A stretch of DNA of 64,000 nucleotides from Methanothrix thermoacetophila PT (GTDB taxonomy: Archaea > Halobacteriota > Methanosarcinia > Methanotrichales > Methanotrichaceae). The notes beneath the pieces were generated by a model that saw only the letters and a program-made list of their open reading frames with translations, made no database searches and was not told the DNA's origin. The position numbers were made by a program, and so were the translations under genes. Of this stretch, positions 16,664-24,749 are shown piece by piece; positions within the stretch are counted from its first letter, which is position 1, and every line of letters starts with the position of its first letter. Location of the stretch: contig NC_008553.1 in the NCBI RefSeq assembly GCF_000014945.1, forward strand, positions 1,550,001 through 1,614,000, written 5' to 3'.

Positions 16664-16763
16664 ATTGATCTCAAGCTGCTATGCCCTGTTTTGAATTTAC
16701 AGTAAATATGGCACACAGTCTGTTTGGCTCTTCGAGCCCGCAACCCATCTTAAAGCATGGACC

Positions 16764-17492
16764 TCAGAGAGGTCCGATGCGTATCTCATTCTGGCCCGAC
16801 TGCGAGACTGGCGCTCTCGGGCCGGCTCTGAGGGCGAACCTGATCCTCTGGCTGTAGTAGTTGCCGCTTGGATCGTTCGTCTGTATGTAGTTCCTGCCGG
16901 ACTGGTACATCGGGGCATTGTTTGTGCCTGCGATGATGGTACCGTATAGCCCCTGGTCCACAGTGTTGTAGCTGCCCATTATGTAGGCGGAGTTGCTCAT
17001 CGTCTGGCTCGGATCGACATGTGCAGGCAGCATGTTTATCGTCTGCACGACCTGCTGGCTCAGGGTGTTGCCATCTCCCACTATCGTGGCAGTATTCCAT
17101 CCGCTCTGGTAGATCTCATTGCCCGTAGCGCTCTGTGAGACGAGCTGGTTGACTGTGTTCAGATCTCCTACAACAGCGACAGCATTGGCCGCGCTCTGTG
17201 ATATGGTATTGCCATTTGCGCTCTGGGATGTGCTCTGCCCAACCGTATTGTTGTTGCCTATGACAACAGCCGCATTTGCGGCGCTCTGGGTTACGTAGTT
17301 CCCTGAGGCGCTCTGGCTTATCTTCTGGTTGACATTGTTGTTGTCTCCAACCACCACTGCAGCATTCGAGGCGCTCTGGCTCACATAGCCGCCAGATGCG
17401 GACATGTCTATTGACTGCGATACGGTGTTGCCCCCATGATATGCGGAGGCAAGCGGGATCATCAACATCAACATCAATGCAATGTATCTCAT
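16764..17492 (-). CDS. secreted curlin-like repeat protein
   Basis: This 242-residue protein has a signal peptide (MRYIALMLMLMIPLASA). It then has four or five tandem units of about 30 residues with the pattern SQSA.GN..SQSAANA..VVGDNN.VNQ. Regular Gln/Asn/Ser positions of this kind are typical of curlin (CsgA-like) beta-solenoids that assemble into amyloid fibres. Residues after 150 are more irregular. Methanothrix filaments are known to have an amyloid sheath, so a surface or sheath role is plausible but not shown. The ATG has AGGTGAT upstream. The leader contains strong RNA secondary structure. It diverges from another surface-protein gene at 17742. Confidence 0.75.
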   Translation of the reverse strand: MRYIALMLMLMIPLASAYHGGNTVSQSIDMSASGGYVSQSASNAAVVVGDNNNVNQKISQSASGNYVTQSAANAAVVIGNNNTVGQSTSQSANGNTISQSAANAVAVVGDLNTVNQLVSQSATGNEIYQSGWNTATIVGDGNTLSQQVVQTINMLPAHVDPSQTMSNSAYIMGSYNTVDQGLYGTIIAGTNNAPMYQSGRNYIQTNDPSGNYYSQRIRFALRAGPRAPVSQSGQNEIRIGPL

Positions 17493-17503
17493 ATCATCAC
17501 CTG

Positions 17504-17570
17504 CGGGTTAAGGGGCCCCCAAAAGGGGACCCCGCCCGGCGAGTTTCCCCCACGCCCCAACCCGCAAGAG
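17504..17570 (-). promoter_or_regulatory. structured 5' leader of the curlin-like gene
   Basis: Read on the minus strand, an outer stem GCGGGTT/AACCCGC encloses a hairpin GGGGTCCCC-TTTT-GGGGGCCCC. The structure ends about 10 bases before the start codon, just before AGGTGAT. It is highly GC-rich in an otherwise AT-rich promoter region. It could control translation or stabilise the mRNA. I do not recognise it as a known riboswitch. Confidence 0.55.
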
Positions 17571-17679
17571 AAGAGTACCCGTAGCGGATTTAAATTCCTA
17601 TTTTTCACGTAGGTCCAATATCAGCTTGATGTATACCAAGGGGCGGTTAGTGAGGATGATATAGACGGCGACAGAATAT

Positions 17680-17716
17680 TTGGAATTAAATTAATAAATT
17701 TAATCGAATTATTTTA
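17680..17716. promoter_or_regulatory. AT-rich divergent promoter region
   Basis: The stretch TTAAATTAATAAATTTAATC and its surroundings contain TATA-like boxes on both strands between two divergent surface-protein genes. The plus-strand box would serve the gene at 17742. Confidence 0.4.
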
Positions 17717-17741
17717 GTACCTCCTGTTGATAGTAGTAATC

Positions 17742-19193
17742 ATGAGAGTAGCAGTCATTCTGATCTTGATCTTGCTGGTCAGCACAGCCGGCGCGATCAC
17801 CGACGCCGACTACAGCATCACCAGATCCAAGAAAAGCGCTGCAGAGATATCGGGCATGGGATACCACGGAGCTCACTCCGCGCGCCTCAGTGTGTATCCG
17901 GGAGGGTCATCTAAAAGTGTGCCGATAACCATCAGCCCAACACGTATGGATGCGCTCGATACACTCAACCTCTGGATCTACCCGGCGTCTAACAGGGGTT
18001 CTATCGAGCTGGAGGTCTTGCTGGATGGAGATAGTGATGGAAAGTCGGGTACCAGTGATCCAGATGATGCACGCATTCTGATTGACATGGCAGCATGGAG
18101 CGATGGCAGATGGGTTGATACAGGTGGCAACTCCAATGGCTGGCGCGAGTTCGATGCATCAGAATCGAGGCTCGACATAAAGAGCAAGGACTCTCAGAAG
18201 AGCAGAAAGGACCTTACATGGTCTGAGGCACAGGAGGTCCTTCGCGGTATGGATGTCATCAAGGTATACATACGCCTCAGAGGCGCCACGAAGTACGAGG
18301 GCGTATCCTGCTACGTGGATTATGTGAGAATAGCAGGAGAGGTGATAAGCTTCGAGCCTCTGGAAAGAGACTCCATAAAGAAGGCGAAGCAGAGCAGTGT
18401 CAGCCCGGGAAGCACAATCACATACACCATAACATATGGGAACAACTTGGAGGTGCCTGCGGATATTGTTGTGCGGGAGTTCTACGACCAGAGGACGTTC
18501 TTTCTCGAGGCGTATCCTCCGCCGGATCCCGGAACCACAAACGTCTGGACCATACGGGGGTTGAGGCCAGGGGAACACGGCCAGATAACCGTGAAGGTGA
18601 AGACGCTGAGGGGATCATGTACCGCCGGGATCGATGGGAGTGTGGTTGGCGTGGGTTATGCATCCGTGTACCGGAGGCTCTCTACGGAGCGAGAGACATA
18701 CTACGTGACGAACAGCGTCCGCATCGATGGCGGAGGGATCAACCGGAGCGCATCAGCCACGACAAAGGTCAGATCGCAGGCGGGATTCGTTTTCGAGTTC
18801 ACGGAGCATGGGTCTGGGAGCTATGCAGCATCTGATGATATGGATTACTCGACGACGTCGATAGTGTTCCAGAGCGAATCGCAGGCGAACCGATCGCCCA
18901 TTGACCTCAACCTGAGCATGAGAAGCATCGGCTACAACAGCACATGGGGGTTGAGCTGGAGCTGCGAGAACCAGAAGCTGAACAGCTACATGCAGGAGAC
19001 ATATTATGGGGAATTTATAAACCTCAGCGGCATGGCCATCATGAGAAGCACGCGATCCACATTTGAGAGCCGAGGGAGCATCAATGGCATGGCGGACCTG
19101 AGATACATGACAAGGGACTCTGGTGTCGAGAGGAGGCTTTATGGGATCTTCAACCTCAGCACCAAGGGAATTATGTGGAAGAAAAGCCGATAG
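17742..19193 (+). CDS. secreted surface protein with DUF11-like repeat domain
   Basis: This protein of about 483 residues has a signal peptide (MRVAVILILILLVSTAGA). The N-terminal half (to about residue 205) looks like a beta-rich domain similar to those in archaeal surface proteins. Residues 215-300 match the DUF11/conserved-repeat pattern (VSPGSTITYTITYGNN ... VWTIRGLRPGEHGQITVKV) of cell-wall adhesins. The last 170 residues are unassigned. There is no C-terminal anchor segment. The frame begins at TTG 17727, but ATG 17742 directly starts the signal peptide. It diverges from the curlin-like gene, which suggests both contribute to the cell envelope. Confidence 0.75.
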   Translation: MRVAVILILILLVSTAGAITDADYSITRSKKSAAEISGMGYHGAHSARLSVYPGGSSKSVPITISPTRMDALDTLNLWIYPASNRGSIELEVLLDGDSDGKSGTSDPDDARILIDMAAWSDGRWVDTGGNSNGWREFDASESRLDIKSKDSQKSRKDLTWSEAQEVLRGMDVIKVYIRLRGATKYEGVSCYVDYVRIAGEVISFEPLERDSIKKAKQSSVSPGSTITYTITYGNNLEVPADIVVREFYDQRTFFLEAYPPPDPGTTNVWTIRGLRPGEHGQITVKVKTLRGSCTAGIDGSVVGVGYASVYRRLSTERETYYVTNSVRIDGGGINRSASATTKVRSQAGFVFEFTEHGSGSYAASDDMDYSTTSIVFQSESQANRSPIDLNLSMRSIGYNSTWGLSWSCENQKLNSYMQETYYGEFINLSGMAIMRSTRSTFESRGSINGMADLRYMTRDSGVERRLYGIFNLSTKGIMWKKSR

Positions 19194-19486
19194 GGAGATG
19201 TGGCGAGGGAGGGGAGGGTGCCTCCCCCGCATCTTACAGGAGGTATGGAGGACGCTTGGATAGTCCCACTCTCTTACCCGCGCCAGTGAAGGCATACACT
19301 GGTTCTCCTTATATCTCTATGTTTCAGCTAGATCTCATGTAGATCTCATCTATGTCGGGTGCATCAGGCATGAATGAGAACAGGGAGTGTTCCGAATCCA
19401 GTGAGAACGCTCCTGTCCGTTTGCGAATGGTTGATTTATCCCCAGTAACGGGCCGGCGCGGAAGCTGGATCTCCATATCATTCCTT

Positions 19487-19576
19487 GGACCAGTCCGGAT
19501 AAGAGCTTAAGTTAGAAATACTGGACTTTATCGCCTTCTGCAGGTCAGAAACACCTGATCCTTATTCGGGCACGTC
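19487..19576. mobile_element. MITE-like element, family B copy 3
   Basis: The ends are GGACCAGTCCGGATAAGAG and CTTATTCGGGCACGTCC, inverted with respect to each other. The interior keeps the TGGACTTTATCGCCTTCTG pattern of the family. Confidence 0.6.
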
Positions 19577-19703
19577 CTATGCCTTCATGGTGATCCACAA
19601 TGCTCGGTCTGCCCAAACCTCCTGAACATCTCGCACATGGCTATCGATTCCAGGATATCGTTCAGCTGTTTGAGCACACGACCCCTGGTTGCTGATGCAG
19701 AGA

Positions 19704-19812
19704 CAGTCTCAAAATAACCAGCCGGCATAGGTGGCAGCGTTTGGATCCAGGCATCCAGAGGCGCTGAAGGATCGCATAGCGCAGTCGATTGCCGGGTGCA
19801 ATTTTGAGACGA
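19704..19812. mobile_element. MITE-like element, family A copy 3
   Basis: The element of about 109 bp has ends CAGTCTCAAAAT and ATTTTGAGACGAATTC. The right end is a good match to the family consensus. Confidence 0.6.
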
Positions 19813-19825
19813 ATTCTGCCAATTA

Positions 19826-19912
19826 GGAGCTGTCCGAATAAGGATTAAGCGCCTCCGGCACCCAAAGGCAGTAACGCTCAAGTTCCTGGCTTCAGCTCTT
19901 ATCCGGACAGCC
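19826..19912. mobile_element. MITE-like element, family B copy 4
   Basis: The ends are GGAGCTGTCCGAATAAGGA and TCTTATCCGGACAGCCC. The interior closely matches the copy at 38626 (GATTAAGCG...GGCnTCAGCTC). Confidence 0.7.
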
Positions 19913-19973
19913 CTGCCAATTCATTCAGCAGGAATACATAGCAGGACAGGCGTCCCTGCTGGTAAGTTGCCAG

Positions 19974-21809
19974 ATGGATGAAAGCAGTTGTTATAAGGAT
20001 ATGAGCGAAGATGTTTTATTGCCCTCAACTAACATCGGAACCATGATTAGAAGGGCACCTCTGAGCTTGCGATATACAATCCTCTTAGCGGCGTTTGTTG
20101 GTGCGATATCCGGATTGGGTGCGTTCATCTTCTACTTTCTCCTCGAGCTGTCGACGAGGGTGTTTCTGACAGGCTTGGACAACTACACTCCTCCAAAAGC
20201 AGGAGATGTGGAGTTGGTTAATATCGACTTCCATATCGGCATGCTTCCCCTTCCCGCTGTCGTAACACTTGGAGGACTTCTCAGCGGGTTAATAGTTTAC
20301 AAATTCGCTCCGGAAGCGGAAGGGCATGGGACAGATGCTGTCATCAGATCCTTCCACAAAGCGAGGGGGGCTTTGAGGGCAAGAGTGCCGGTTGTAAAAA
20401 CAATATCATCAGCAATAACAATTGGAAGTGGGGGGAGTGCTGGCAGGGAAGGGCCGATAGCTCAGATTGGGGCCGGTTTCGGGTCTTTCGTTGCCGATCT
20501 TCTGAGACTATCGGATAGGGATAGAAGGCTGCTTGTGGTGTGCGGAGTTGCGGGTGGGATAGGGAGTATATTTCGGAGCCCTTTTGGGGGGGCGATGTTT
20601 GGTATCGAAGTGCTTTACAAAAAGGACTACGAGGTTGAAGCGATAGTTCCTGCATTTGTCTCTTCAATAGTTGCCTTCGTTACCTTCAATGTTGTAACCA
20701 GTTACTTTGCAGGCATACCATTTATCTCTCCGCCAATTTTCAAAATCCCTCAGCTTTCAATCCACTCTCCACTTGAGTTTCCTCTCTACGCAGTGGTTTC
20801 AGTTTTGGCGGCTTTTTTTGGAGTTTTTTACATAAAGACCTTCTACACCATCCGTGGTCTCTTTAAATCCTCCAAAATACCGCAAACCCTCAAACCAGCT
20901 TTCGGCGGACTCCTCACTGGATCTATCGGCATGCTTCTCCCAGGTGTTCTTGGAATGGGGTACGGGTACGTTCAAATGGCCATAGATGGGAAGCTGGCGC
21001 TCTCAGTGATATTCCTTCTGATTTTGGGTAAGATCGCAGCCACGTCCTTTACAGTCGGTTCTGGTGGGAGTGGTGGTGTATTCGCGCCATCAATTGTAAT
21101 TGGAAGCATGGTTGGTGCCTTCATCGGATACCTTTTCCATCAACTCTTTCCTGAAATTGTTGTGCAGCCAGAAGCGTTTGTCCTTATCGGCATGTCGGCC
21201 TTCATTGCAGCTGTGGCAAAAACTCCTATAGCATCGATTTTGATGGTTCTCGAAATGTGTGGAAGTTATATGATGCTGCCAGCTTTGATGATCTCCTCCG
21301 CGTTGGCCTACTGTCTTAGTGGTGACCACTCAATTTACTCAGAGCAGGTTGCAACAAGAGCGGAAAGTCCGGCACACAGGATGGAGATGTCAGTAGATGT
21401 TCTTAAGGATGTGAGCGTGGATGAGGCGATGGTTCCGGCAGAGAAGCTGGTCAGCGTCTCACCCAACCAGAAGGTGAGCGAGGTTCTTGCTCTCATAGAG
21501 AAAACGGGACATATAGGTTTCCCTGTTGTTGAGAATGGCATGCTGGTTGGAATCGTGACATTCAGGGATGTCGAGATGGTTCCGGTTGGAGAGAGGGAGA
21601 ACAAGCTTGTTAAAGACATAATGATGAGGGACTTAATTGTAACTTACCCGGATGAGAGCTTAGAGGATGCTCTGATAAAACTTGTTCAGAAAGATGTGGG
21701 GAGGTTGCCTGTTGTTGACAGAAAAATGAACAGAATGCTTTTAGGTCTGATTACGAGAAGCGACATAATCAAGGCCCATGCAAGAGAGGTGGCGAAACTT
21801 AAAGAGTGA
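19974..21809 (+). CDS. ClC-type chloride channel/transporter with CBS domains
   Basis: This 611-residue membrane protein moves chloride, probably in exchange for protons. Selectivity-filter motifs are GSGGSAGREGP (gating glutamate Glu159) and GSGGSGGVFAP near residue 363. The channel domain spans residues 30-445 with 10 or more hydrophobic segments. Two CBS domains at about 470-600 probably sense nucleotides or energy state. An N-terminal extension of about 23 residues precedes MIRRAPLSLR, which offers an alternative start at 20043. Ribosome binding sites are weak for both. The gene looks richer in A/T than its neighbours, which could mean acquisition from another thermophilic archaeon. Confidence 0.9.
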   Translation: MDESSCYKDMSEDVLLPSTNIGTMIRRAPLSLRYTILLAAFVGAISGLGAFIFYFLLELSTRVFLTGLDNYTPPKAGDVELVNIDFHIGMLPLPAVVTLGGLLSGLIVYKFAPEAEGHGTDAVIRSFHKARGALRARVPVVKTISSAITIGSGGSAGREGPIAQIGAGFGSFVADLLRLSDRDRRLLVVCGVAGGIGSIFRSPFGGAMFGIEVLYKKDYEVEAIVPAFVSSIVAFVTFNVVTSYFAGIPFISPPIFKIPQLSIHSPLEFPLYAVVSVLAAFFGVFYIKTFYTIRGLFKSSKIPQTLKPAFGGLLTGSIGMLLPGVLGMGYGYVQMAIDGKLALSVIFLLILGKIAATSFTVGSGGSGGVFAPSIVIGSMVGAFIGYLFHQLFPEIVVQPEAFVLIGMSAFIAAVAKTPIASILMVLEMCGSYMMLPALMISSALAYCLSGDHSIYSEQVATRAESPAHRMEMSVDVLKDVSVDEAMVPAEKLVSVSPNQKVSEVLALIEKTGHIGFPVVENGMLVGIVTFRDVEMVPVGERENKLVKDIMMRDLIVTYPDESLEDALIKLVQKDVGRLPVVDRKMNRMLLGLITRSDIIKAHAREVAKLKE

Positions 21810-21879
21810 GCAATGAGCCAGCAGCGGTGTGGATGCTCTGAGTGGGAATCTGAACGTGACTCAAAATTCCGGTCGGGTA

Positions 21880-21970
21880 CTTGATTCGTTGAAATCCAGA
21901 GCGCCAGTCCCTCCAGATTCAGGGGATATCCTTTCCATGGCTCTCGATTCCAGCAGAACCATTCAGTGAT
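21880..21970 (-). repeat. interspersed repeat family D, copy 2
   Basis: Read on the minus strand it contains TCTGCTGGAATCGAGAGCC and GAATCTGGAGGGACTGGCGC. It matches copies at 14600 and 46440 and extends into flanks shared with the latter (GTATCACTGAA on the left, AATCAAGTAC on the right). Confidence 0.55.
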
Positions 21971-22039
21971 ACGAGCTCACGATCTGGCGTCTGGGCAGCA
22001 GCCTGCTGCAAGTGTGAACTCAATATGATTGAGAAGAGA

Positions 22040-22134
22040 GCAAAAGTCGATTGGATGTAGGGTAAAGGAGGGAGATTGTAATGATAATCGACTTTTGCCG
22101 AGGTTTATATCCGACTTTCGTCGAATATAAACCT
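22040..22134. promoter_or_regulatory. two tandem inverted repeats with TATA-like cores
   Basis: A perfect 13-bp inverted repeat (GCAAAAGTCGATT at 22040 and its complement at 22086-22098) is followed by a near-perfect 15-bp one (AGGTTTATATCCGAC / GTCGAATATAAACCT, 22101-22134). The core GTCGA occurs four times, and TTTATAT lies on both arms of the second palindrome. It could be a promoter with operator sites or the end of a small element. Confidence 0.55.
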
Positions 22135-22167
22135 TCCGGTTACACCATCACGCCATCATATTTATAG
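22081..22167 (+). CDS. possible 28-residue peptide
   Basis: A short frame starts at ATG 22081 and has a strong AAAGGAGGGA ribosome binding site eight bases upstream. It ends in TAG at 22165-22167. The peptide (beginning MIIDFCRGLYPTFVEYKP) is not recognised. It overlaps both inverted repeats, so the frame may be accidental or the truncated start of a lost gene. Confidence 0.25.
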   Translation: MIIDFCRGLYPTFVEYKPSGYTITPSYL

Positions 22168-22313
22168 TTTACTCAACAGCATGCGGGCGGGACTGGATGG
22201 CAAGTGATGCGCAATTTAGGAGGGGGTGACGGGATCGTGATACAGTTCCCTCCCGCGCATGCCGCGCCAGGACGCCTGGGAACCACAAAACGTGAGCTGA
22301 GCGCCTTCTGGGA

Positions 22314-24008
22314 TCACCTGTGCGCAAAGTACGCGACGACCTCCTCCCCAACAGAGTCAATCCTGACGAAACCGTATCGTTCGAACTGAACTATCCTGTC
22401 GAGCTCATCTGAGATGCCATGCTCTCCAATGCCGGTATCTGTCTTATCAGGACCGAGAACGCGGACAGGGATGCCCTCAACAGGAGCCCAGTGGATTATC
22501 CTGAGCTTTAGACGTTTCGCGGTCTCGGGGCTCAGATCGATGAGCTCTGCTCTGAGCGGGAATATCTCCTTTATCTCTATGTTGCACAGGTCCTTCAGCC
22601 TGATCCTGCTTCCAGGCGCCAGCCCCGCCACATCCTCCTTGCATAGAAGGAGCCTGCCCCCTGCCCTTATCCTTCTCGTGCCGCGGTCTATGGTCGGATG
22701 GAGAGGAGCTTCCGCGACCTCAGGCACCTCACCTTTTATCTCTATCTCAACCGGATCCCATACGAAGAACCTTCTGTTTGCGATTGGATCGACAATTCGC
22801 CTGTTCTCCGCGTATATCGAATCCATGCTTATGCTGATGTCTGTCTCCCCGACGCCGAGATCTATCATGAACTTCCTGAGAGCCTCCGCTGTGATGCCCC
22901 TGCGCCTCATGGCCCTCACGGTCGGAAGCCTGGGATCGTCCCACCCGCTGTACTCGCCTGCCTCTATCGCTTTCCTGAGCTTGCTGGTGCTGAATGCACC
23001 GAACTGGAATATCTTCACCCGTCCCCAGTGGAGGACCCTGGGGTAAACCCATCCCATATGATCGTAGAGATACCTCTGCCGCCTCTCGCTGTCTATCAGA
23101 TCCTTGCCCCTGAGTATGTGAGTTACTCCAAGCAGATGGTCCTCAACAGCGGACTCGAAGTCCAGCAGCGGCCAGACGCGGTACCTCTCGCCCACAAGCG
23201 GGTGGCTCTTTGTCACTATTCTGAAGCCAGCCCAGTCTCTCATAGCCGGATCTTTGTGTTTTATGTCTGTCTTCACCCTCAGTACAGCCTCGCCCTCCTG
23301 GAAGCTGCCATCGAGCATTTTATTCCAGAGAGCCATGTTCTCATCGACGGTTTGATCCCTGTGCGGGCATGGCATGGCAGCATCCTTCAGGGCCTTGAAC
23401 GCAGTTTGTTCACATAAACATACATATGCCCCACCTCTGCGAATCAGCTCCTCAGCGACCTCATAGTACTTTTCAACCCTCTGGCTCGCCGCTACGATCT
23501 CGTGGGGCTCTGCTCCAAGCCATTTGCAGTCCTCTATGTACCAGTCATACGCCTCTATCATCGGTCTTTTGTTAACAGGATCGGTATCATCGAAGCGCAG
23601 GATGAACTTCCCGCCGTACATCTTCACGTACTCTGAGTTGATTATTATCCCGCGTGCGCTTCCGAGAGTGGGTGGGCCGTTCGGGTTCGGCGCGAAACGC
23701 ATGACGACTCCACCCTCCGCCCCCTCTAAAGGCTGCAGGCCCTTTGCAGGCTCTTTTCTGGCGCTTATTTCCTCGATAAGCTCTGGCGCCATCTCCCTGA
23801 GCCTGGACTCCCACTGTTCTGGGCTCATCCGCTCTATCTCATTTAACACGCTGGTTATGAGCGGAGCTATCTCCCTGGCCCTGGGCCTGAGATCCGGGCG
23901 CTCCCCCATGAGCTTTCCCATGACAGCACCGTGGTTGGGCGCGGATCTGTACTTGACAGCGTTCTGCAGCGCAAACTTCTCGATCAATTCCCTGATCTCT
24001 TCCGTCAC
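22314..24008 (-). CDS. gltX: glutamyl-tRNA synthetase (archaeal type)
   Basis: This 564-residue class I aminoacyl-tRNA synthetase charges tRNA-Glu and, in organisms without GlnRS, also tRNA-Gln. It has the archaeal/eukaryotic architecture: a helical N-terminal appendage (1-95), the Rossmann catalytic domain (100-400) and a beta-barrel anticodon domain (to 564). The HIGH-like motif reads PTLGS in NPNGPPTLGSARG (residues 108-120), so the usual histidines are missing. The KMSKS-like motif is FSTSKLRKA. The start GTG follows AGGAGGAG. A Nudix gene lies 55 bp upstream on the same strand, so the two are probably co-transcribed. Confidence 0.95.
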   Translation of the reverse strand: MTEEIRELIEKFALQNAVKYRSAPNHGAVMGKLMGERPDLRPRAREIAPLITSVLNEIERMSPEQWESRLREMAPELIEEISARKEPAKGLQPLEGAEGGVVMRFAPNPNGPPTLGSARGIIINSEYVKMYGGKFILRFDDTDPVNKRPMIEAYDWYIEDCKWLGAEPHEIVAASQRVEKYYEVAEELIRRGGAYVCLCEQTAFKALKDAAMPCPHRDQTVDENMALWNKMLDGSFQEGEAVLRVKTDIKHKDPAMRDWAGFRIVTKSHPLVGERYRVWPLLDFESAVEDHLLGVTHILRGKDLIDSERRQRYLYDHMGWVYPRVLHWGRVKIFQFGAFSTSKLRKAIEAGEYSGWDDPRLPTVRAMRRRGITAEALRKFMIDLGVGETDISISMDSIYAENRRIVDPIANRRFFVWDPVEIEIKGEVPEVAEAPLHPTIDRGTRRIRAGGRLLLCKEDVAGLAPGSRIRLKDLCNIEIKEIFPLRAELIDLSPETAKRLKLRIIHWAPVEGIPVRVLGPDKTDTGIGEHGISDELDRIVQFERYGFVRIDSVGEEVVAYFAHR

Positions 24009-24063
24009 CAGACTCCTCCTGGCTCTGCGAGTTACTGGCCACCGCTAGAAATGGCCATCTACT

Positions 24064-24471
24064 TTAGACCATCGCTAGCGCATCACGTATCATCCTGGCA
24101 TGATCGAACGCCAGCTCAGGCAGCTCATCTGGACGGAATATACGCGCATCAGATGCGTCTGATCCTGATCTGAGCTCGCCACTGCCATCAGCGAGATAGC
24201 ATATCGAGACGACATGCCCCCTCGGATCGCGGTCCGGATCAGAGTAAACGCCCACCAGCTTCACAAGAGATGCACTGATGCCGGTCTCCTCCATGACCTC
24301 TCTCCGCGCCGCGTCCTCCACAGTCTCGCCGATCTCGACAAACCCTCCTGGAAGCGCATAGCATCCCATGAACGGAGGGTTCCTGCGGCGGATGAGAACT
24401 AATCCATCATTCATCCTCAATACGACATCAACCGCGAGCATCGGCGTCTGTATGCTTTGTCTATCTCTCAT
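24064..24471 (-). CDS. Nudix hydrolase (ADP-ribose pyrophosphatase-like)
   Basis: This 135-residue protein has a canonical Nudix box (GGFVEIGETVEDAARREVME followed by ETG, residues 42-64) with the metal-binding REVMEE core. Family members hydrolyse nucleoside diphosphate derivatives such as ADP-ribose or oxidised nucleotides; the substrate is not certain here. The ATG has GGAGATGG about seven bases upstream. It precedes gltX with a 55-bp gap. Confidence 0.88.
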   Translation of the reverse strand: MRDRQSIQTPMLAVDVVLRMNDGLVLIRRRNPPFMGCYALPGGFVEIGETVEDAARREVMEETGISASLVKLVGVYSDPDRDPRGHVVSICYLADGSGELRSGSDASDARIFRPDELPELAFDHARMIRDALAMV

Positions 24472-24596
24472 CCAACCATCTCCGGGAGATTCTGCACACG
24501 CAATTGCTATTACCGTTATATCGAGATGCCCTCAGGTTCAGGTCGGTGCAGTATGGTCTTCTGTGTGCGTGTGTCACGCGCACGGTCTGCCCACAC

Positions 24597-24684
24597 GGAC
24601 GTTCTAACTGAGAGCTGATGTCGGAACTATTGGACCTTATCTCCTTTGGATGTCTGAGACGCTTAATACTTATTCGTACAGGTC
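24597..24684. mobile_element. MITE-like element, family B copy 5
   Basis: The right part (TTTGGATGTCTGAGACGCTT and CTTATTCGTACAGGTCC) is well preserved. The left end (CGGACGTTCTAACTGAGAGC) is degenerate. It lies upstream of the DHPS-like gene. Confidence 0.6.
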
Positions 24685-24749
24685 CCCTCAGCACAACAGA
24701 ATATGCCATATAGTAGGTAATACAAAGGACGCCACTGGATTCAGAGGCG

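Larger units (their letters stand above)
19194..19973. other. 780-bp gene-free stretch with mobile-element copies
   Basis: No gene is seen. It contains family B copies at 19487 and 19826 and a family A copy at 19704. The last two lie only 13 bp apart. The first 290 bp hold nothing I can name. Confidence 0.55.

Noticed and set aside
17504-17570. GC-rich hairpin as a transcription terminator
   Set aside because: It lies upstream of, not after, a gene and has no T-run on the relevant strand; a leader structure is the better reading.
22081-22167. Naming the 28-residue peptide as the start of a known ATPase or toxin
   Set aside because: The sequence is too short to support any family, and it overlaps two palindromes.
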